DNA from: Antarctobacter aquimaris
GTDB taxonomy: Bacteria > Pseudomonadota > Alphaproteobacteria > Rhodobacterales > Rhodobacteraceae
Direction of reading: 5' to 3'
DNA length: 64,000 bases
Assembly (NCBI RefSeq): GCF_900184945.1
Contig: NZ_FXYF01000003.1
Coordinates: forward strand, 1-64,000
The position numbers and the translations under genes were made by a program. The notes under the pieces are model-generated. The model saw only the letters and a list, made by a program, of their open reading frames with translations. It was not told the origin of the DNA and did no database searches. This document shows positions 46,036-53,554 of this stretch, piece by piece. Numbering within the stretch: position 1 is the first letter of the stretch; the number at the start of each line of letters is the position of its first letter.

Positions 46036-46482
46036 TCAGTGTTGCGGGAACAGGAAAGCGAAGGCGATGCGCCGCCGCCAGGATGGGGTGAGCGCCTCCT
46101 CGATCACGCCGAGCCGCTCATAGGCGTGGAGGAAGCTGTCGGGACCGGTGAGGATCCCGACATGCTTGGCGATGGCGCGTGGCTTCACGCGGAAGAGGAC
46201 CAGCGCGCCGGGCCCGGCCTGGGAAGTCGGCACCTCGATCATCATGGCCCGGGCGCCCTCGGCCAGCACCTCGCGCGGGCCCGTCTCCCCCCAGTCGCGG
46301 CTGTAGGGCGGGATCGGGAAGGGTTCAGGGCCGACGACCTCGCGCCAGACGCCGCGCGCGAGGCCAAGGCAATCGCTGCCGACGCCCCGAAGGCTGGCCT
46401 GATCGTGGTACGGCGTGCCGAGCCAGGCCCGCGCGATGGCAATGACGCGCGCTGGGTTGGCCAATGCGAGGGGTTGCGTCAC
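46036..46482 (-). CDS. NlpC/P60 tail peptidase (GTA gp14-like)
   Basis: A 148-residue cysteine peptidase: ARAWLGTPYHDQASLRGVGSDCLGLARGVWREVVG contains the catalytic Cys in SDCLGL, and the His is in KHVGIL. It would cut peptidoglycan during DNA entry from the tail tip. It overlaps the DUF2163 gene by ATGA and precedes the baseplate gene, the same order as GTA genes 13-14-15. Confidence 0.92.
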   Translation of the reverse strand: MTQPLALANPARVIAIARAWLGTPYHDQASLRGVGSDCLGLARGVWREVVGPEPFPIPPYSRDWGETGPREVLAEGARAMMIEVPTSQAGPGALVLFRVKPRAIAKHVGILTGPDSFLHAYERLGVIEEALTPSWRRRIAFAFLFPQH

Positions 46483-47363
46483 AGCACGCCGCCCTCGTGG
46501 CCGCCATCTTTGGTGGCATAGCGGAGAACGGCGTCCTGGCCGGGGATGTGCGGGAAGCCGCGGAAGTTGGCGGTGTTCGCGAACTTGGCCCCGCAGGTCT
46601 CCATGCGCTTGTCGCAGCCCGCGCGGATGGTGAAGCCGTCTCCCTCGGCGATCGCGCGCACCGGCGCCTCGAGCAGGGTCAGCACGGCGATGCCATCCGT
46701 GACGTCATGGCCCAAAACCTCGGTGCGCCGCCCCGCATTCGCGCCGCTCGTCCAGTCCAGCGTGCCGAAAGTGAACCAGCCCGCCTCGAAGCCGGAGAGA
46801 CCGGAGGCGGTGAAGGCCCGGTCGCGCAAAATGTCGATCACCGCGCCCGTGCCCTTGAAGGCTGGATCCTCCAGATCTACGCCGCAGCGCGCGTCCCCGA
46901 GCGCGGCGTCACAGGTCGCCTGAAACGTCCGCCCCACCGTCTGGCCGAGGACATGGGCGAGCGAGCGCACCTCGGCGACGAAGGCCAACCGCCCGCGCCG
47001 GATCTGGCCGATGGCGCCGCGGCGCATCAGGACGCGCTGGCCGGTGTCCGCCCAGTTCACGCGCCAGACCTCGACCTCGGCGTTGTCCCAGCGACCGTCG
47101 AGGATGTCGGTCTCGGTGATCCGGTCCGAGGTCAGCACGCCCTCGGCGTCCTGCGCATCGACCGACAGGTCCGAGCCGGAACGGACCTCTGAGGCGGTCA
47201 GCCCGCTCTCGGGCTCGAAGTCGGTCCCATCGAAGCTAAGCGTCCGGTCGTGGTCGGTGAAACCGAAACTCACGCCATCGGCGCGGGCGATCCGCCAGCA
47301 CCAGGCAAGCGTGGTCGTGCCCTCGTCGAGATGGGTCTGCAACGCGGGCGAGAGGGATTTCAT
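46479..47363 (-). CDS. DUF2163 tail hub protein (GTA gp13-like)
   Basis: A 294-residue protein from ATG 47363. DUF2163 features: LAWCWRIARADGVSFGFTDHDRTLSFDG at the N-terminus, and the C-terminal GCDKRMETCGAKFANTANFRGFPHIPGQD with Cys pairs that in this family bind a metal (an FeS or Zn site). Forms part of the tail hub. The upstream open frame to 47483 overlaps the spanin gene and is not used. Confidence 0.92.
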   Translation of the reverse strand: MKSLSPALQTHLDEGTTTLAWCWRIARADGVSFGFTDHDRTLSFDGTDFEPESGLTASEVRSGSDLSVDAQDAEGVLTSDRITETDILDGRWDNAEVEVWRVNWADTGQRVLMRRGAIGQIRRGRLAFVAEVRSLAHVLGQTVGRTFQATCDAALGDARCGVDLEDPAFKGTGAVIDILRDRAFTASGLSGFEAGWFTFGTLDWTSGANAGRRTEVLGHDVTDGIAVLTLLEAPVRAIAEGDGFTIRAGCDKRMETCGAKFANTANFRGFPHIPGQDAVLRYATKDGGHEGGVL

Positions 47364-47602
47364 CGGCAGGTTCCCGTCATGCGGTCGTCGAGATCGGCGA
47401 TCCAGTTCGCCCAGTCCTGGGGCACGGCGGCGACAGTGTTGGGATTCGGCCGGGCGAGCCGCGCCTCGGCATAGGAGGCGCACCCGGCATCACCAGCGCC
47501 CATCGTTGCGGCGCAGCCGGTCAGCAGGATCGCCGGTGCCGCGGCCATCGCGAACCGCGTCGCGCCCCCTCTCGACACGCTTGTTCTTGTCTTCCATCGC
47601 AT
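47360..47602 (-). CDS. Rz1-like outer-membrane lipoprotein spanin (o-spanin)
   Basis: An 80-residue protein with a signal sequence ending in a lipobox, LLTGC (Cys30), followed by a short periplasmic Ala/Pro-containing tail. It overlaps the 3' part of the presumed i-spanin gene in a different frame, the usual organisation of Rz/Rz1 pairs. Its stop is in ATGA-like contact with the DUF2163 start. The role would be outer membrane disruption in lysis. Confidence 0.7.
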   Translation of the reverse strand: MRWKTRTSVSRGGATRFAMAAAPAILLTGCAATMGAGDAGCASYAEARLARPNPNTVAAVPQDWANWIADLDDRMTGTCR

Positions 47603-47720
47603 CGCGTTCCGCCTCCCGTTTGCCCACGCGCTCCCCTTCCACGCGGCCCCAGACCCGGCCGAGGACGACGCCCCCGACCGCGCCTAGAGCCGCGACCAGC
47701 CAGATCAGGAACTCAGCCAC
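47490..47720 (-). CDS. Presumed inner-membrane spanin (i-spanin)
   Basis: A 76-residue protein from GTG 47720: one N-terminal hydrophobic segment (FLIWLVAALGAVGGVVLGRVW) followed by a highly charged, probably coiled-coil region (REAERDAMEDKNKRVERGRD). This is the shape of Rz-type i-spanins. Overlapped by the lipoprotein gene; overlaps the 33-residue gene upstream. Confidence 0.65.
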   Translation of the reverse strand: MAEFLIWLVAALGAVGGVVLGRVWGRVEGERVGKREAERDAMEDKNKRVERGRDAVRDGRGTGDPADRLRRNDGRW

Positions 47721-47814
47721 CGTCCCGCTCCCCGCGTGCGGCGGCCACGCAGAGGGCGACGACGAAGACGCCGAGGCAGCCGCCCACGACCAGACCTGCG
47801 AGGAACTCAAGCAT
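47713..47814 (-). CDS. 33-residue single-pass membrane protein
   Basis: ATG 47814 to TGA 47713. The sequence is almost all one hydrophobic helix (LEFLAGLVVGGCLGVFVVALCVAAAR) with a charged tail. Overlaps both neighbouring lysis genes by 8 bases, which supports translation. Possibly a pinholin-like or regulatory lysis peptide. Confidence 0.5.
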   Translation of the reverse strand: MLEFLAGLVVGGCLGVFVVALCVAAARGERDGG

Positions 47815-48037
47815 CGCCGCGGAACCCGCGCTCGATCCGGTCGCGCAGGCCGATCAGACCGAGCCCGAGGAACATCAGCCCCGCAGGCGAGGCATCGCCA
47901 GAGCCGGCGAGCAGCGCGACGAGCCGGGACAGTTCCCCGAGCGGCCCGGTGGCTGGCAGCGCGAGGGAGGCGATGCCGGTGAGCATGGCGAGCAGTCCCG
48001 CCCACCAGGTCATGGAATTGGGGCGAACGTAGCGCAT
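47807..48037 (-). CDS. Small membrane protein of the lysis cassette
   Basis: A 76-residue protein with hydrophobic stretches at about residues 11-30 (WWAGLLAMLTGIASLALPAT) and 53-64 (AGLMFLGLGLIGL) and a charged end. It lies directly downstream of the endolysin. Candidate holin or antiholin; family not recognised. Confidence 0.65.
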   Translation of the reverse strand: MRYVRPNSMTWWAGLLAMLTGIASLALPATGPLGELSRLVALLAGSGDASPAGLMFLGLGLIGLRDRIERGFRGDA

Positions 48038-48040
48038 GGG

Positions 48041-48697
48041 TCAGGCCCTCCGGATCAGGGTGGAGAAGAAGGCGGCAAGCCGGGCGAGCCAGCCGGTCGG
48101 CGCGTGGGGCGCAGGATCGAGGACCGGCGGCGTCGGCGACGGCCCGCGAGCCAAGACCAGAGCCTCGTCCTCGGTCAGGCGACGGATTGGCCGCGAGAAG
48201 TCTACCCGGCCCGTGCGGTCCACGGACCAGACAGGGGTCGTGCCGCCGGGATAGCGGGCGTGGCGGAACAGATCGCGCTCGGCTTCCCGGCGCGGAATGA
48301 TCGATGCCGGCCGCCGCCAGTTGAGAAACGCGTCGGCGGCTGCAACGCGATTGCCGGCGTTGAAGTGCCGGGTCAGTGCGGCCTTAGCGATGCCGCCGGT
48401 GTTGTAGTGAAAGCTGACCAGCGCATCGAACTCGTGCGGCGCCAATGGCACCTTCACGGCGCGCAGGACGGCGGCCTCGTAAGCAGCCAGGTCCGCCCGG
48501 AAGACCCGGAACGCTTCGCGGATCCCGGCGTCGAGGTCCGCAGGCATGCCGCGCGGCATTGTGGCGGGATCGGGCGGCCCGGCCGCGGCCGTGTGGCCGA
48601 TGCCGAAGGTCCAGACCTGTTTCACATCGAGATAGGGCCCGGGCACGAGTCCTTCGTGCCGGACGAGGGCCAGCAGGCCCCGGTCGGTCATGTGCAT
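48041..48697 (-). CDS. Phage lysozyme, GH24 family endolysin
   Basis: A 218-residue protein with the T4/P22-type lysozyme signature: LVRHEGLVPGPYLDVKQVWTFGIGHT (Glu of HEGL, Asp/Thr of the following catalytic set), VSFHYNTGGIAKAALTRHFN, and RREAERDLF near the end of the domain. A C-terminal tail beyond residue 170 ends in a hydrophobic helix. Degrades peptidoglycan between NAM and NAG at the end of infection. Located inside the tail gene cluster, between DUF2460 and DUF2163 genes. Confidence 0.92.
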   Translation of the reverse strand: MHMTDRGLLALVRHEGLVPGPYLDVKQVWTFGIGHTAAAGPPDPATMPRGMPADLDAGIREAFRVFRADLAAYEAAVLRAVKVPLAPHEFDALVSFHYNTGGIAKAALTRHFNAGNRVAAADAFLNWRRPASIIPRREAERDLFRHARYPGGTTPVWSVDRTGRVDFSRPIRRLTEDEALVLARGPSPTPPVLDPAPHAPTGWLARLAAFFSTLIRRA

Positions 48698-48701
48698 GGG
48701 A

Positions 48702-48833
48702 TTACCTCAGAAGCGAGAGGATCAGGATCAGGGCCGCGACGACGAGACCGATGCGCAGGCGATGGGCGAAGGCCTGCCGAGGGTCGGCAGGGTCGCAGCG
48801 AAGAGAGCGCGCGAGGCGGAGAAGGTCATTCAT
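48702..48833 (-). CDS. 43-residue membrane protein
   Basis: ATG 48833 overlaps the preceding gene by 8 bases. A basic N-terminal half is followed by a single hydrophobic helix (IGLVVAALILILSLLR) at the C-terminus. A tail-anchored shape fits a small lysis or coat-associated protein. No family recognised. Confidence 0.5.
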   Translation of the reverse strand: MNDLLRLARSLRCDPADPRQAFAHRLRIGLVVAALILILSLLR

Positions 48834-49176
48834 CGCCGCCGCCTTCGTTGGCGCGGCGCAGGCGGGCGAGCAGCATCTCGATGAAGGCCGGGCCGAAGAC
48901 CCCGACGAGATAGGCGGCCGAGCCCGCCGCCCCGCCTGCGGGGATCGCCTCGGGCGGCAGGCTGAGCCAGGCGGTGATCACGGCCATGGAGAGGCTGCCC
49001 ATCCCGGCCGCGATCAGCCCGCCGAGCAGGATGTGGCGCAGCGCATCGCGCAGCCGCATCTTCGTGGTCAGTGCGTTCGTGGCGCCGCCGAGTGCGCCCC
49101 AGGCGGCGAGGATCACGGCGGTCGAGGCCGCAAGTTCGCGCAGCACGGCCGCAACGAAGCTGCCGGTGTCGTTCAT
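48826..49176 (-). CDS. Holin-like membrane protein
   Basis: A 116-residue protein with three hydrophobic segments (VLRELAASTAVILAAWGALGG; HILLGGLIAAGMGSLSMAVITAWLSL; GAAGSAAYLVGVFGPAFIEMLLARL) and charged termini. Size, topology and its place just upstream of the endolysin suggest a holin that forms membrane holes to release the endolysin. Overlaps the DUF2460 gene stop. Confidence 0.7.
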   Translation of the reverse strand: MNDTGSFVAAVLRELAASTAVILAAWGALGGATNALTTKMRLRDALRHILLGGLIAAGMGSLSMAVITAWLSLPPEAIPAGGAAGSAAYLVGVFGPAFIEMLLARLRRANEGGGDE

Positions 49177-49799
49177 CGCCGGATCTCCAGAAGCGGGATG
49201 GAGGTGATCGAGCCGAGCCGCTCGAGGTCGAGCGTCACGTCGAGCACGTCGGTGTCGAAACGGACGGGCACGTCGAATTCGAAGCCCGCGGTGATCGCGA
49301 CGCCAGCGCCCGGCGCGACGCTGAAGGTGACGACGCCAGTGGTGGTGTCGACGGACCAGCCGGAGGGCTGCTCGACCCCGGCGAGCGCGATGCGCACACT
49401 GCCCGCCACAGGCTTGGCGATGGCGCGCCACCAGGATTGCGCACCGGAGGCGTAGCGCTTCACCAGCTGGAAGGCGGCCGTCGCGCCGTCGCCGGTGCCG
49501 ATCGCCTGGTCGGTGGGCGATGCCGTGCCCGACGGCAGACAGGACTTGTGGTCGCCCCAGTCCTTGAAGCGGAAGCCGTGCAGCCGACCGTTGCGCGCCT
49601 CGAAGAAGGCGACGACCGCCGCCAGATCGTCCGCGCGGCGGATGCCGTAGGCGACATCGTAGCGGCGGCGCGAGTTGGCCCAGCTTGCGTTGCGCTCCTC
49701 GTCGCCCGAGGCGAGCTCGACGATCTGCGTACGTCGTTCCGGCCCGCCGCGCGCGCCGCGACTGATGTTGTCGGGAAACCGGATCTCGTGGAACGCCAT
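49173..49799 (-). CDS. DUF2460/TIGR02217 distal tail protein (GTA gp12-like)
   Basis: About 208 residues. Family motifs: FHEIRFPDNISRGARGGPERRTQIVEL at the start, YDVAYGIRRADDLAAVVAFFEARNGRLHGFRFKDW in the middle, and the C-terminal region FDVPVRFDTDVLDVTL. Forms the distal tail ring joining tube to hub. ATG 49799 shares bases with the tape-measure stop; a GTG one codon upstream is possible. Confidence 0.93.
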   Translation of the reverse strand: MAFHEIRFPDNISRGARGGPERRTQIVELASGDEERNASWANSRRRYDVAYGIRRADDLAAVVAFFEARNGRLHGFRFKDWGDHKSCLPSGTASPTDQAIGTGDGATAAFQLVKRYASGAQSWWRAIAKPVAGSVRIALAGVEQPSGWSVDTTTGVVTFSVAPGAGVAITAGFEFDVPVRFDTDVLDVTLDLERLGSITSIPLLEIRR

Positions 49800-52216
49800 C
49801 ACATGCCTCTCCGCCCGAGCGACACCGCGCGGGCGATGTCGGCCGCGACCTGCGTGCGCGACTGCCGGAAGCTTTCGGCGTCGCGCGCCATGATCGTGAC
49901 GTTGACCCCGCCACCCGCGCCGTAGCTCTGGGCCTCGCGGCGCGACAGCACCCGCTCGCCGCGCTGCAGGATCGCGGGCACCTCGTCATGGCGGAGGCCG
50001 GCCATGCCGCCTGAGTGCATTCGTGGCGCGGCAGCGAAGGCCATGGCCGGGACCATGCGCGAGGGCCCCGCAGACCCCACCATCCCGCCCGCATGCAGGA
50101 CGTTGGCGAAGATCCCGCCCGCGCCGGAGAAGACGCCGGAGAGCGCATTGGCGATCGGCCCGAGGATGAACCGCCGCGCCGCCAGCTGGGCGAGATCGGC
50201 GAGCAGCGAGGTGACAAGGTCGCGGAAGTTCAGCTTGCCGGTCTTCACGAACTGGCCCACGGCGTTCTCGGCCGACTGGAAGGCGCCGACGAGGCTCTGG
50301 CCGATATCGCCACCGATCTCGCGCGCCTTGCTGGCGTAGTCGGACAGCGCGGCGGTGACGGCCTGCCAGCCGGTGACAGCTGCTTCGGCCGCGGGCTCTG
50401 CCGCAGCGGCGGCAGTACCGGCCGCTGCGCCGGCACCCGTGGCGGCGCGCCCAGCATCGCCAAGCGCCGTCTCCAGCCGGTCGGCCGCGCCGGCGGCCTC
50501 GGTCAGCGCATAGGCACTGGCCTCGTCGGTGCCGCGCACCGCGTCGCGGAGCGCCTGCCAACTTTCGAGGGGCGCACGTGCCCCCTCGGCCAGATCGCGC
50601 GCGGCCCCGCGATAGAGGTTCGCGGACTCGAGCGCGCGGTTCGCCGCCTCGGTCAGGCCGAGATCGGGCGCGGTGAGCGGATTGTCCTCGAAGGCCCGGT
50701 CGAAGGCCGTCTGAGCTGCGGTGGTCGCGGCGGTCGCCGCGCCCTCGAAGCGGTTCTCGATCTCGCCGAGGTCGAGGTCGGCTACCAGCGAGATGCGGCG
50801 CTCAGACCCGAGCGCTTCCAGCCCCTGGTTGATGCCGCCGATGAAGCCGTTGATGCGCGCGACCACGCCGTTCAGCATCGCCTCGACCCCGTCGACCAGG
50901 CTGTTGGCCGCCTGGAACGCGAGATCGCCGATGGCGGCGGGCAGCAGACCCCAGATCGCCTTGATCGCCTCAAAGGCGCCCTCAAAGGTGTTCGCGGCGG
51001 TGTTCCCGAAACTGACGACGCTCGCTATGGCGCTCTGCATGCCCGATGCGGCGTCGGCCTTGAGGTCGAAGAACATCGCCGTGGCGGCCGCACCCGCTGC
51101 AGCGGCGCCCATCCTGATCCGCTCCCAGACCTCGACCGCGAGGTCCTTCAGCAGCGACATCGCCTCGCCAGACCCACCCGCGCCAGAGACCAGGCGGGTG
51201 AACTGGTAGACGAGCTCGCCCGCGCCGACGATCAGGGCACCGATGCCGGTGCGGATCAGCGCGCCGCGCAGGACGACCAGCGCCGTGGCAAGACCCCGGA
51301 CGGAGAGCGCCGCGGCAGCCATGCCGGCGACCCAGCGTCCCGCGAGGAAGGCGGCGAAGGTGGCAGCGTAGGTCGTCAGGCGGCCGATGTTGTCGAAGAG
51401 ACCGCGGATCGCGATGCCGAGCGGCCCCGTGCGGCTGGCGACTGCCGCCATGGCGTCGGCAACGGCTTCAAGCGCGGGCGCTGCGGCAACCGCCAGCTGG
51501 TTCGAGAGGCCGCGCCAGATCAGCCCCAGCCGGGAGATCGCATCGTTGGTCCGCTCGATCTGGTCGGCATCCTGCTCCGAGACGACGACCCCGAAGGCAA
51601 GCACGTCCTCCGTCGCCTGGCGCAGCGTCGCGGTGTCGATCCGCGACATGGCGATCGAGCCTTCCTCGCCGAAGAGCTGCCCCGCGACGGCCGCGCGCTC
51701 GGCGGCAGGCACGAAGCTCTCGATCGCTGCGTTGATGGCGCCGACGCGCTGATCCAGCGGCAGCGCGATCAGCTCGTTGGCCGAGAGCCCCAGCCGGTCC
51801 AGCGCATCGGCAGCAGGGCCGGTCCCGGCGGCCGCCTGACTGAGACGGCGCGTCAGGTCCTTCGTCGCCTGCTCGATGCCGGACATGGCGACGCCCGCCA
51901 GTTCGCCCGCGCGCTCCAGCGTCTGGATCGAGGCGACGGTGGTGCCCAGCGACTGCGCGAGCTTCGCCTGTGCATCGACCGTCTGTAGCCCGGAGCGGAT
52001 CATCGCCACACCAGCGGCGGCAGCGGCTGCCACGGCGGCGGCCGCCGCGACCCGCACCCGCCGCGAGAACGCCGCGAGCCGGGCGTTCGCCGCTTCCATC
52101 TCCCGGCTCAGCCGTCCGAAGCCCCGCGACCCGGCTTCGCCCACGCCTTCCAGCTCGGCGCGCACCTGCCGTCCGCCCACGGCCGCGAGGCGGACGCTGA
52201 CGCGTTTCTCGGCCAT
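49799..52216 (-). CDS. Phage tail tape measure protein
   Basis: An 805-residue protein, Ala-rich and helical. The N-terminus (VRLAAVGGRQVRAELEGVGEAGSRGF) is typical of GTA gp11/lambda-tail-tape-measure-like proteins; hydrophobic segments lie near residues 58-72 and between about 290 and 345; a C-terminal segment MHSGGMAGLRHDEVPAILQRGERVLSRREA is strongly conserved in this family. It fixes tail length and helps DNA pass the membrane. Immediately upstream lies an opposite-strand toxin-antitoxin pair instead of the chaperone genes. Confidence 0.92.
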   Translation of the reverse strand: MAEKRVSVRLAAVGGRQVRAELEGVGEAGSRGFGRLSREMEAANARLAAFSRRVRVAAAAAVAAAAAAGVAMIRSGLQTVDAQAKLAQSLGTTVASIQTLERAGELAGVAMSGIEQATKDLTRRLSQAAAGTGPAADALDRLGLSANELIALPLDQRVGAINAAIESFVPAAERAAVAGQLFGEEGSIAMSRIDTATLRQATEDVLAFGVVVSEQDADQIERTNDAISRLGLIWRGLSNQLAVAAAPALEAVADAMAAVASRTGPLGIAIRGLFDNIGRLTTYAATFAAFLAGRWVAGMAAAALSVRGLATALVVLRGALIRTGIGALIVGAGELVYQFTRLVSGAGGSGEAMSLLKDLAVEVWERIRMGAAAAGAAATAMFFDLKADAASGMQSAIASVVSFGNTAANTFEGAFEAIKAIWGLLPAAIGDLAFQAANSLVDGVEAMLNGVVARINGFIGGINQGLEALGSERRISLVADLDLGEIENRFEGAATAATTAAQTAFDRAFEDNPLTAPDLGLTEAANRALESANLYRGAARDLAEGARAPLESWQALRDAVRGTDEASAYALTEAAGAADRLETALGDAGRAATGAGAAAGTAAAAAEPAAEAAVTGWQAVTAALSDYASKAREIGGDIGQSLVGAFQSAENAVGQFVKTGKLNFRDLVTSLLADLAQLAARRFILGPIANALSGVFSGAGGIFANVLHAGGMVGSAGPSRMVPAMAFAAAPRMHSGGMAGLRHDEVPAILQRGERVLSRREAQSYGAGGGVNVTIMARDAESFRQSRTQVAADIARAVSLGRRGM

Positions 52217-52286
52217 CGGTCAGACTCCTTGCTTTCGCCGCATGGGCGTCTTACGTTTATGCCATCGATCAAGTGAAGGTATGACC

Positions 52287-52499
52287 ATGGCCGAGACCGC
52301 GACCCTGTCCTCGAAGTTCCAGATCTCGATTCCCAAGGCGATCCGGGCCGCCCAGCACTGGGAGGCCGGGCTGACCTTTGCCTTCATCCCGAAAGGCACG
52401 GGCGTCCTGCTTGTGCCGGTGCCCAAGCGGGAGGCGCTGAAGGGGCTCGCGCGCGGCGCGTCCGCCACCGATTATCGCGACCGGACGGATCGGTTCTGA
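52287..52499 (+). CDS. AbrB/MazE-type antitoxin
   Basis: A 70-residue protein with the SpoVT/AbrB fold signature: TATLSSKFQISIPKAIRAAQHWEAGLTFAFIP, then a polar C-terminal tail that would bind the toxin. ATG 52287 is preferred because GAAGG lies about 7 bases upstream; ATG 52281 is possible. It is on the strand opposite to the prophage late genes and overlaps the PIN toxin start (TGATG). Confidence 0.88.
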   Translation: MAETATLSSKFQISIPKAIRAAQHWEAGLTFAFIPKGTGVLLVPVPKREALKGLARGASATDYRDRTDRF

Positions 52500-52879
52500 T
52501 GATCCTCGTCGACACGTCGGCGTGGATCGAGTGGCTCATCGGCTCGCCGACCGGCGAGAAGCTGTCCGAACATCTGCCCGAACAGGGCGAATGGCTGGTC
52601 CCGACAATGGTCCAGCTCGAGCTGGCGAAATGGCTGACGCGCGAGGTCGGCGAGGACAAGGCGGATCAGGTCATCGCCTTCACGCAGGTCTGCCATGTGG
52701 TGCCGCTCGACACCGAGATCGCGCTGGCGGCGGCGGAGTCGTGCCGCGAGCACAAGCTTGCGACCGCCGACGCGATCATCTTCGCAACCGCCCGCGCACA
52801 GGGCGCGATGCTCCTGACCTGCGACGCACATTTCGAGGGACTGCCCGGCGTCACGCTGATCGAGAAGATCAGGGCCTGA
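52499..52879 (+). CDS. PIN-domain toxin, VapC family
   Basis: A 126-residue PIN ribonuclease: the first Asp in ILVDTSAWIEWL, Glu in MVQLELAKWL, then ATADAIIFATA (Asp of TADA) and LLTCDAHF (Asp). All four acidic metal ligands are present, so it is probably active. It would cut RNA until held by the AbrB antitoxin. The 3' end overlaps the 3' end of the frameshifted tail-chaperone extension by 11 bases on the other strand, so transcripts converge. Confidence 0.9.
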   Translation: MILVDTSAWIEWLIGSPTGEKLSEHLPEQGEWLVPTMVQLELAKWLTREVGEDKADQVIAFTQVCHVVPLDTEIALAAAESCREHKLATADAIIFATARAQGAMLLTCDAHFEGLPGVTLIEKIRA

Positions 52880-53204
52880 CCCCCGGGCCACCATTCGCGC
52901 TCAGCTCCTCGTTCAGCTTCCGGACCATCACCGCTTCGATGACGGGCAGCAGTTCGGCCATGGCGAGCGGCGGCACGCCGAGCGCGTCACCGAGCGCCAG
53001 CGCCGCCGACAAGTCCCAGCCGATCACGGCGCCGGGCAGGACACGCAGCTGGCCTCCGAGGCGGCCGACCAGGTCCCAGACCTGCCAACCCTCCAGCGTT
53101 TCCGGACGGTTCAGCCGCGCCGGGCAGTCCTGGCAGGTTTGCGCGCAGGCTTGGCAGTATCGCTCGCCCCCGCCGAAGGACCATTCGGCGAGAGCGCGGA
53201 GACG
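52869..53204 (-). CDS. Tail chaperone -1 frame extension (T-like part of GT)
   Basis: The -1 frame is open from the slippery site to TGA at 52869-52871, giving 111 codons. The reading has W-S-F-G-G-G-E-R-Y-C-Q-A-C-A-Q-T-C-Q-D-C, a C-x2-C-x3-C-x2-C cluster that could bind zinc, then a helical part (WQVWDLVGRLGGQLRVLPG, MAELLPVIEAVMVRKLNEEL). Fused to the first 117 zero-frame residues, it would give a 228-residue GT protein. GT proteins recruit the tape measure protein while G binds the tail tube. No good start codon begins this frame, which supports production by frameshifting. Confidence 0.8.
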   Translation of the reverse strand, partial: RLRALAEWSFGGGERYCQACAQTCQDCPARLNRPETLEGWQVWDLVGRLGGQLRVLPGAVIGWDLSAALALGDALGVPPLAMAELLPVIEAVMVRKLNEELSANGGPGVRP

Positions 53205-53554
53205 TTTTTTTCCTGCTCCAGCAGCAGGCCTTTCGAGACGTAGGTCAGCTGGAGCGCCTCGAAGATCGGCCAGACGTCGAGCAGTGCGTCGATGGCCTCG
53301 GGGCTCGGGTCGATCGGCTTGCCGTCCGCATCGCCGATGCCCTCCCAGGCGAGCACCGCCCGCCGCGCGAGCGCCTTGGCGAAGGCGACGGCGCGTTCCT
53401 CGTCACTGGCCTCCTCCGGAACTGCCTCGACGGCGGGATCGCTGCGGGTGGCCACCATCAGGGCGGTGGTCAGCGGGCGCAGCTGCACACGGACGCCGGG
53501 CGCGAGGTCATGCCAGCGCGGCGCGTTCGTCAGATCGAGCGTGAGCATCCTCAA
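53111..53554 (-). CDS. Tail assembly chaperone, zero-frame product (G-like)
   Basis: A 147-residue protein: an N-terminal beta region (LTLDLTNAPRWHDLAPGVRVQLRPLTTALMVAT), a helical middle and a low-complexity basic C-terminus (KPARKPARTARRG). The C-terminal part beyond Lys116-Asn117 is not conserved-looking, as expected when the zero-frame tail is a by-product. Located between tail tube and tape measure genes, the standard place for the G/GT chaperone. Contains the frameshift site. Confidence 0.85.
   Translation of the reverse strand: MRMLTLDLTNAPRWHDLAPGVRVQLRPLTTALMVATRSDPAVEAVPEEASDEERAVAFAKALARRAVLAWEGIGDADGKPIDPSPEAIDALLDVWPIFEALQLTYVSKGLLLEQEKNVSALSPNGPSAGASDTAKPARKPARTARRG
53161..53210 (-). 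promoter_or_regulatory. Programmed -1 frameshift signal: A_AAA_AAC plus stem-loop
   Basis: The minus strand has codons GAA AAA AAC, i.e. A_AAA_AAC in the zero frame at 53210-53204. After a 7-base spacer, arms 53187-53196 and 53161-53169 can pair (CGCTC with one bulge, then CGCC) as a stem about 9 bp long. Heptamer, spacer and stem match the classical stimulatory arrangement. Confidence 0.82.

Noticed and set aside
43165-46521. 1118-codon forward open frame opposite the baseplate gene
   Set aside because: Long only because of high GC; the minus-strand frame has clear GTA gp15 homology, while the forward one is Arg/Gly-rich without any domain.
50015-51988. 657-codon forward open frame opposite the tape measure gene
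   Set aside because: GC-driven antisense shadow; no recognisable domain and the tape measure frame is well supported.
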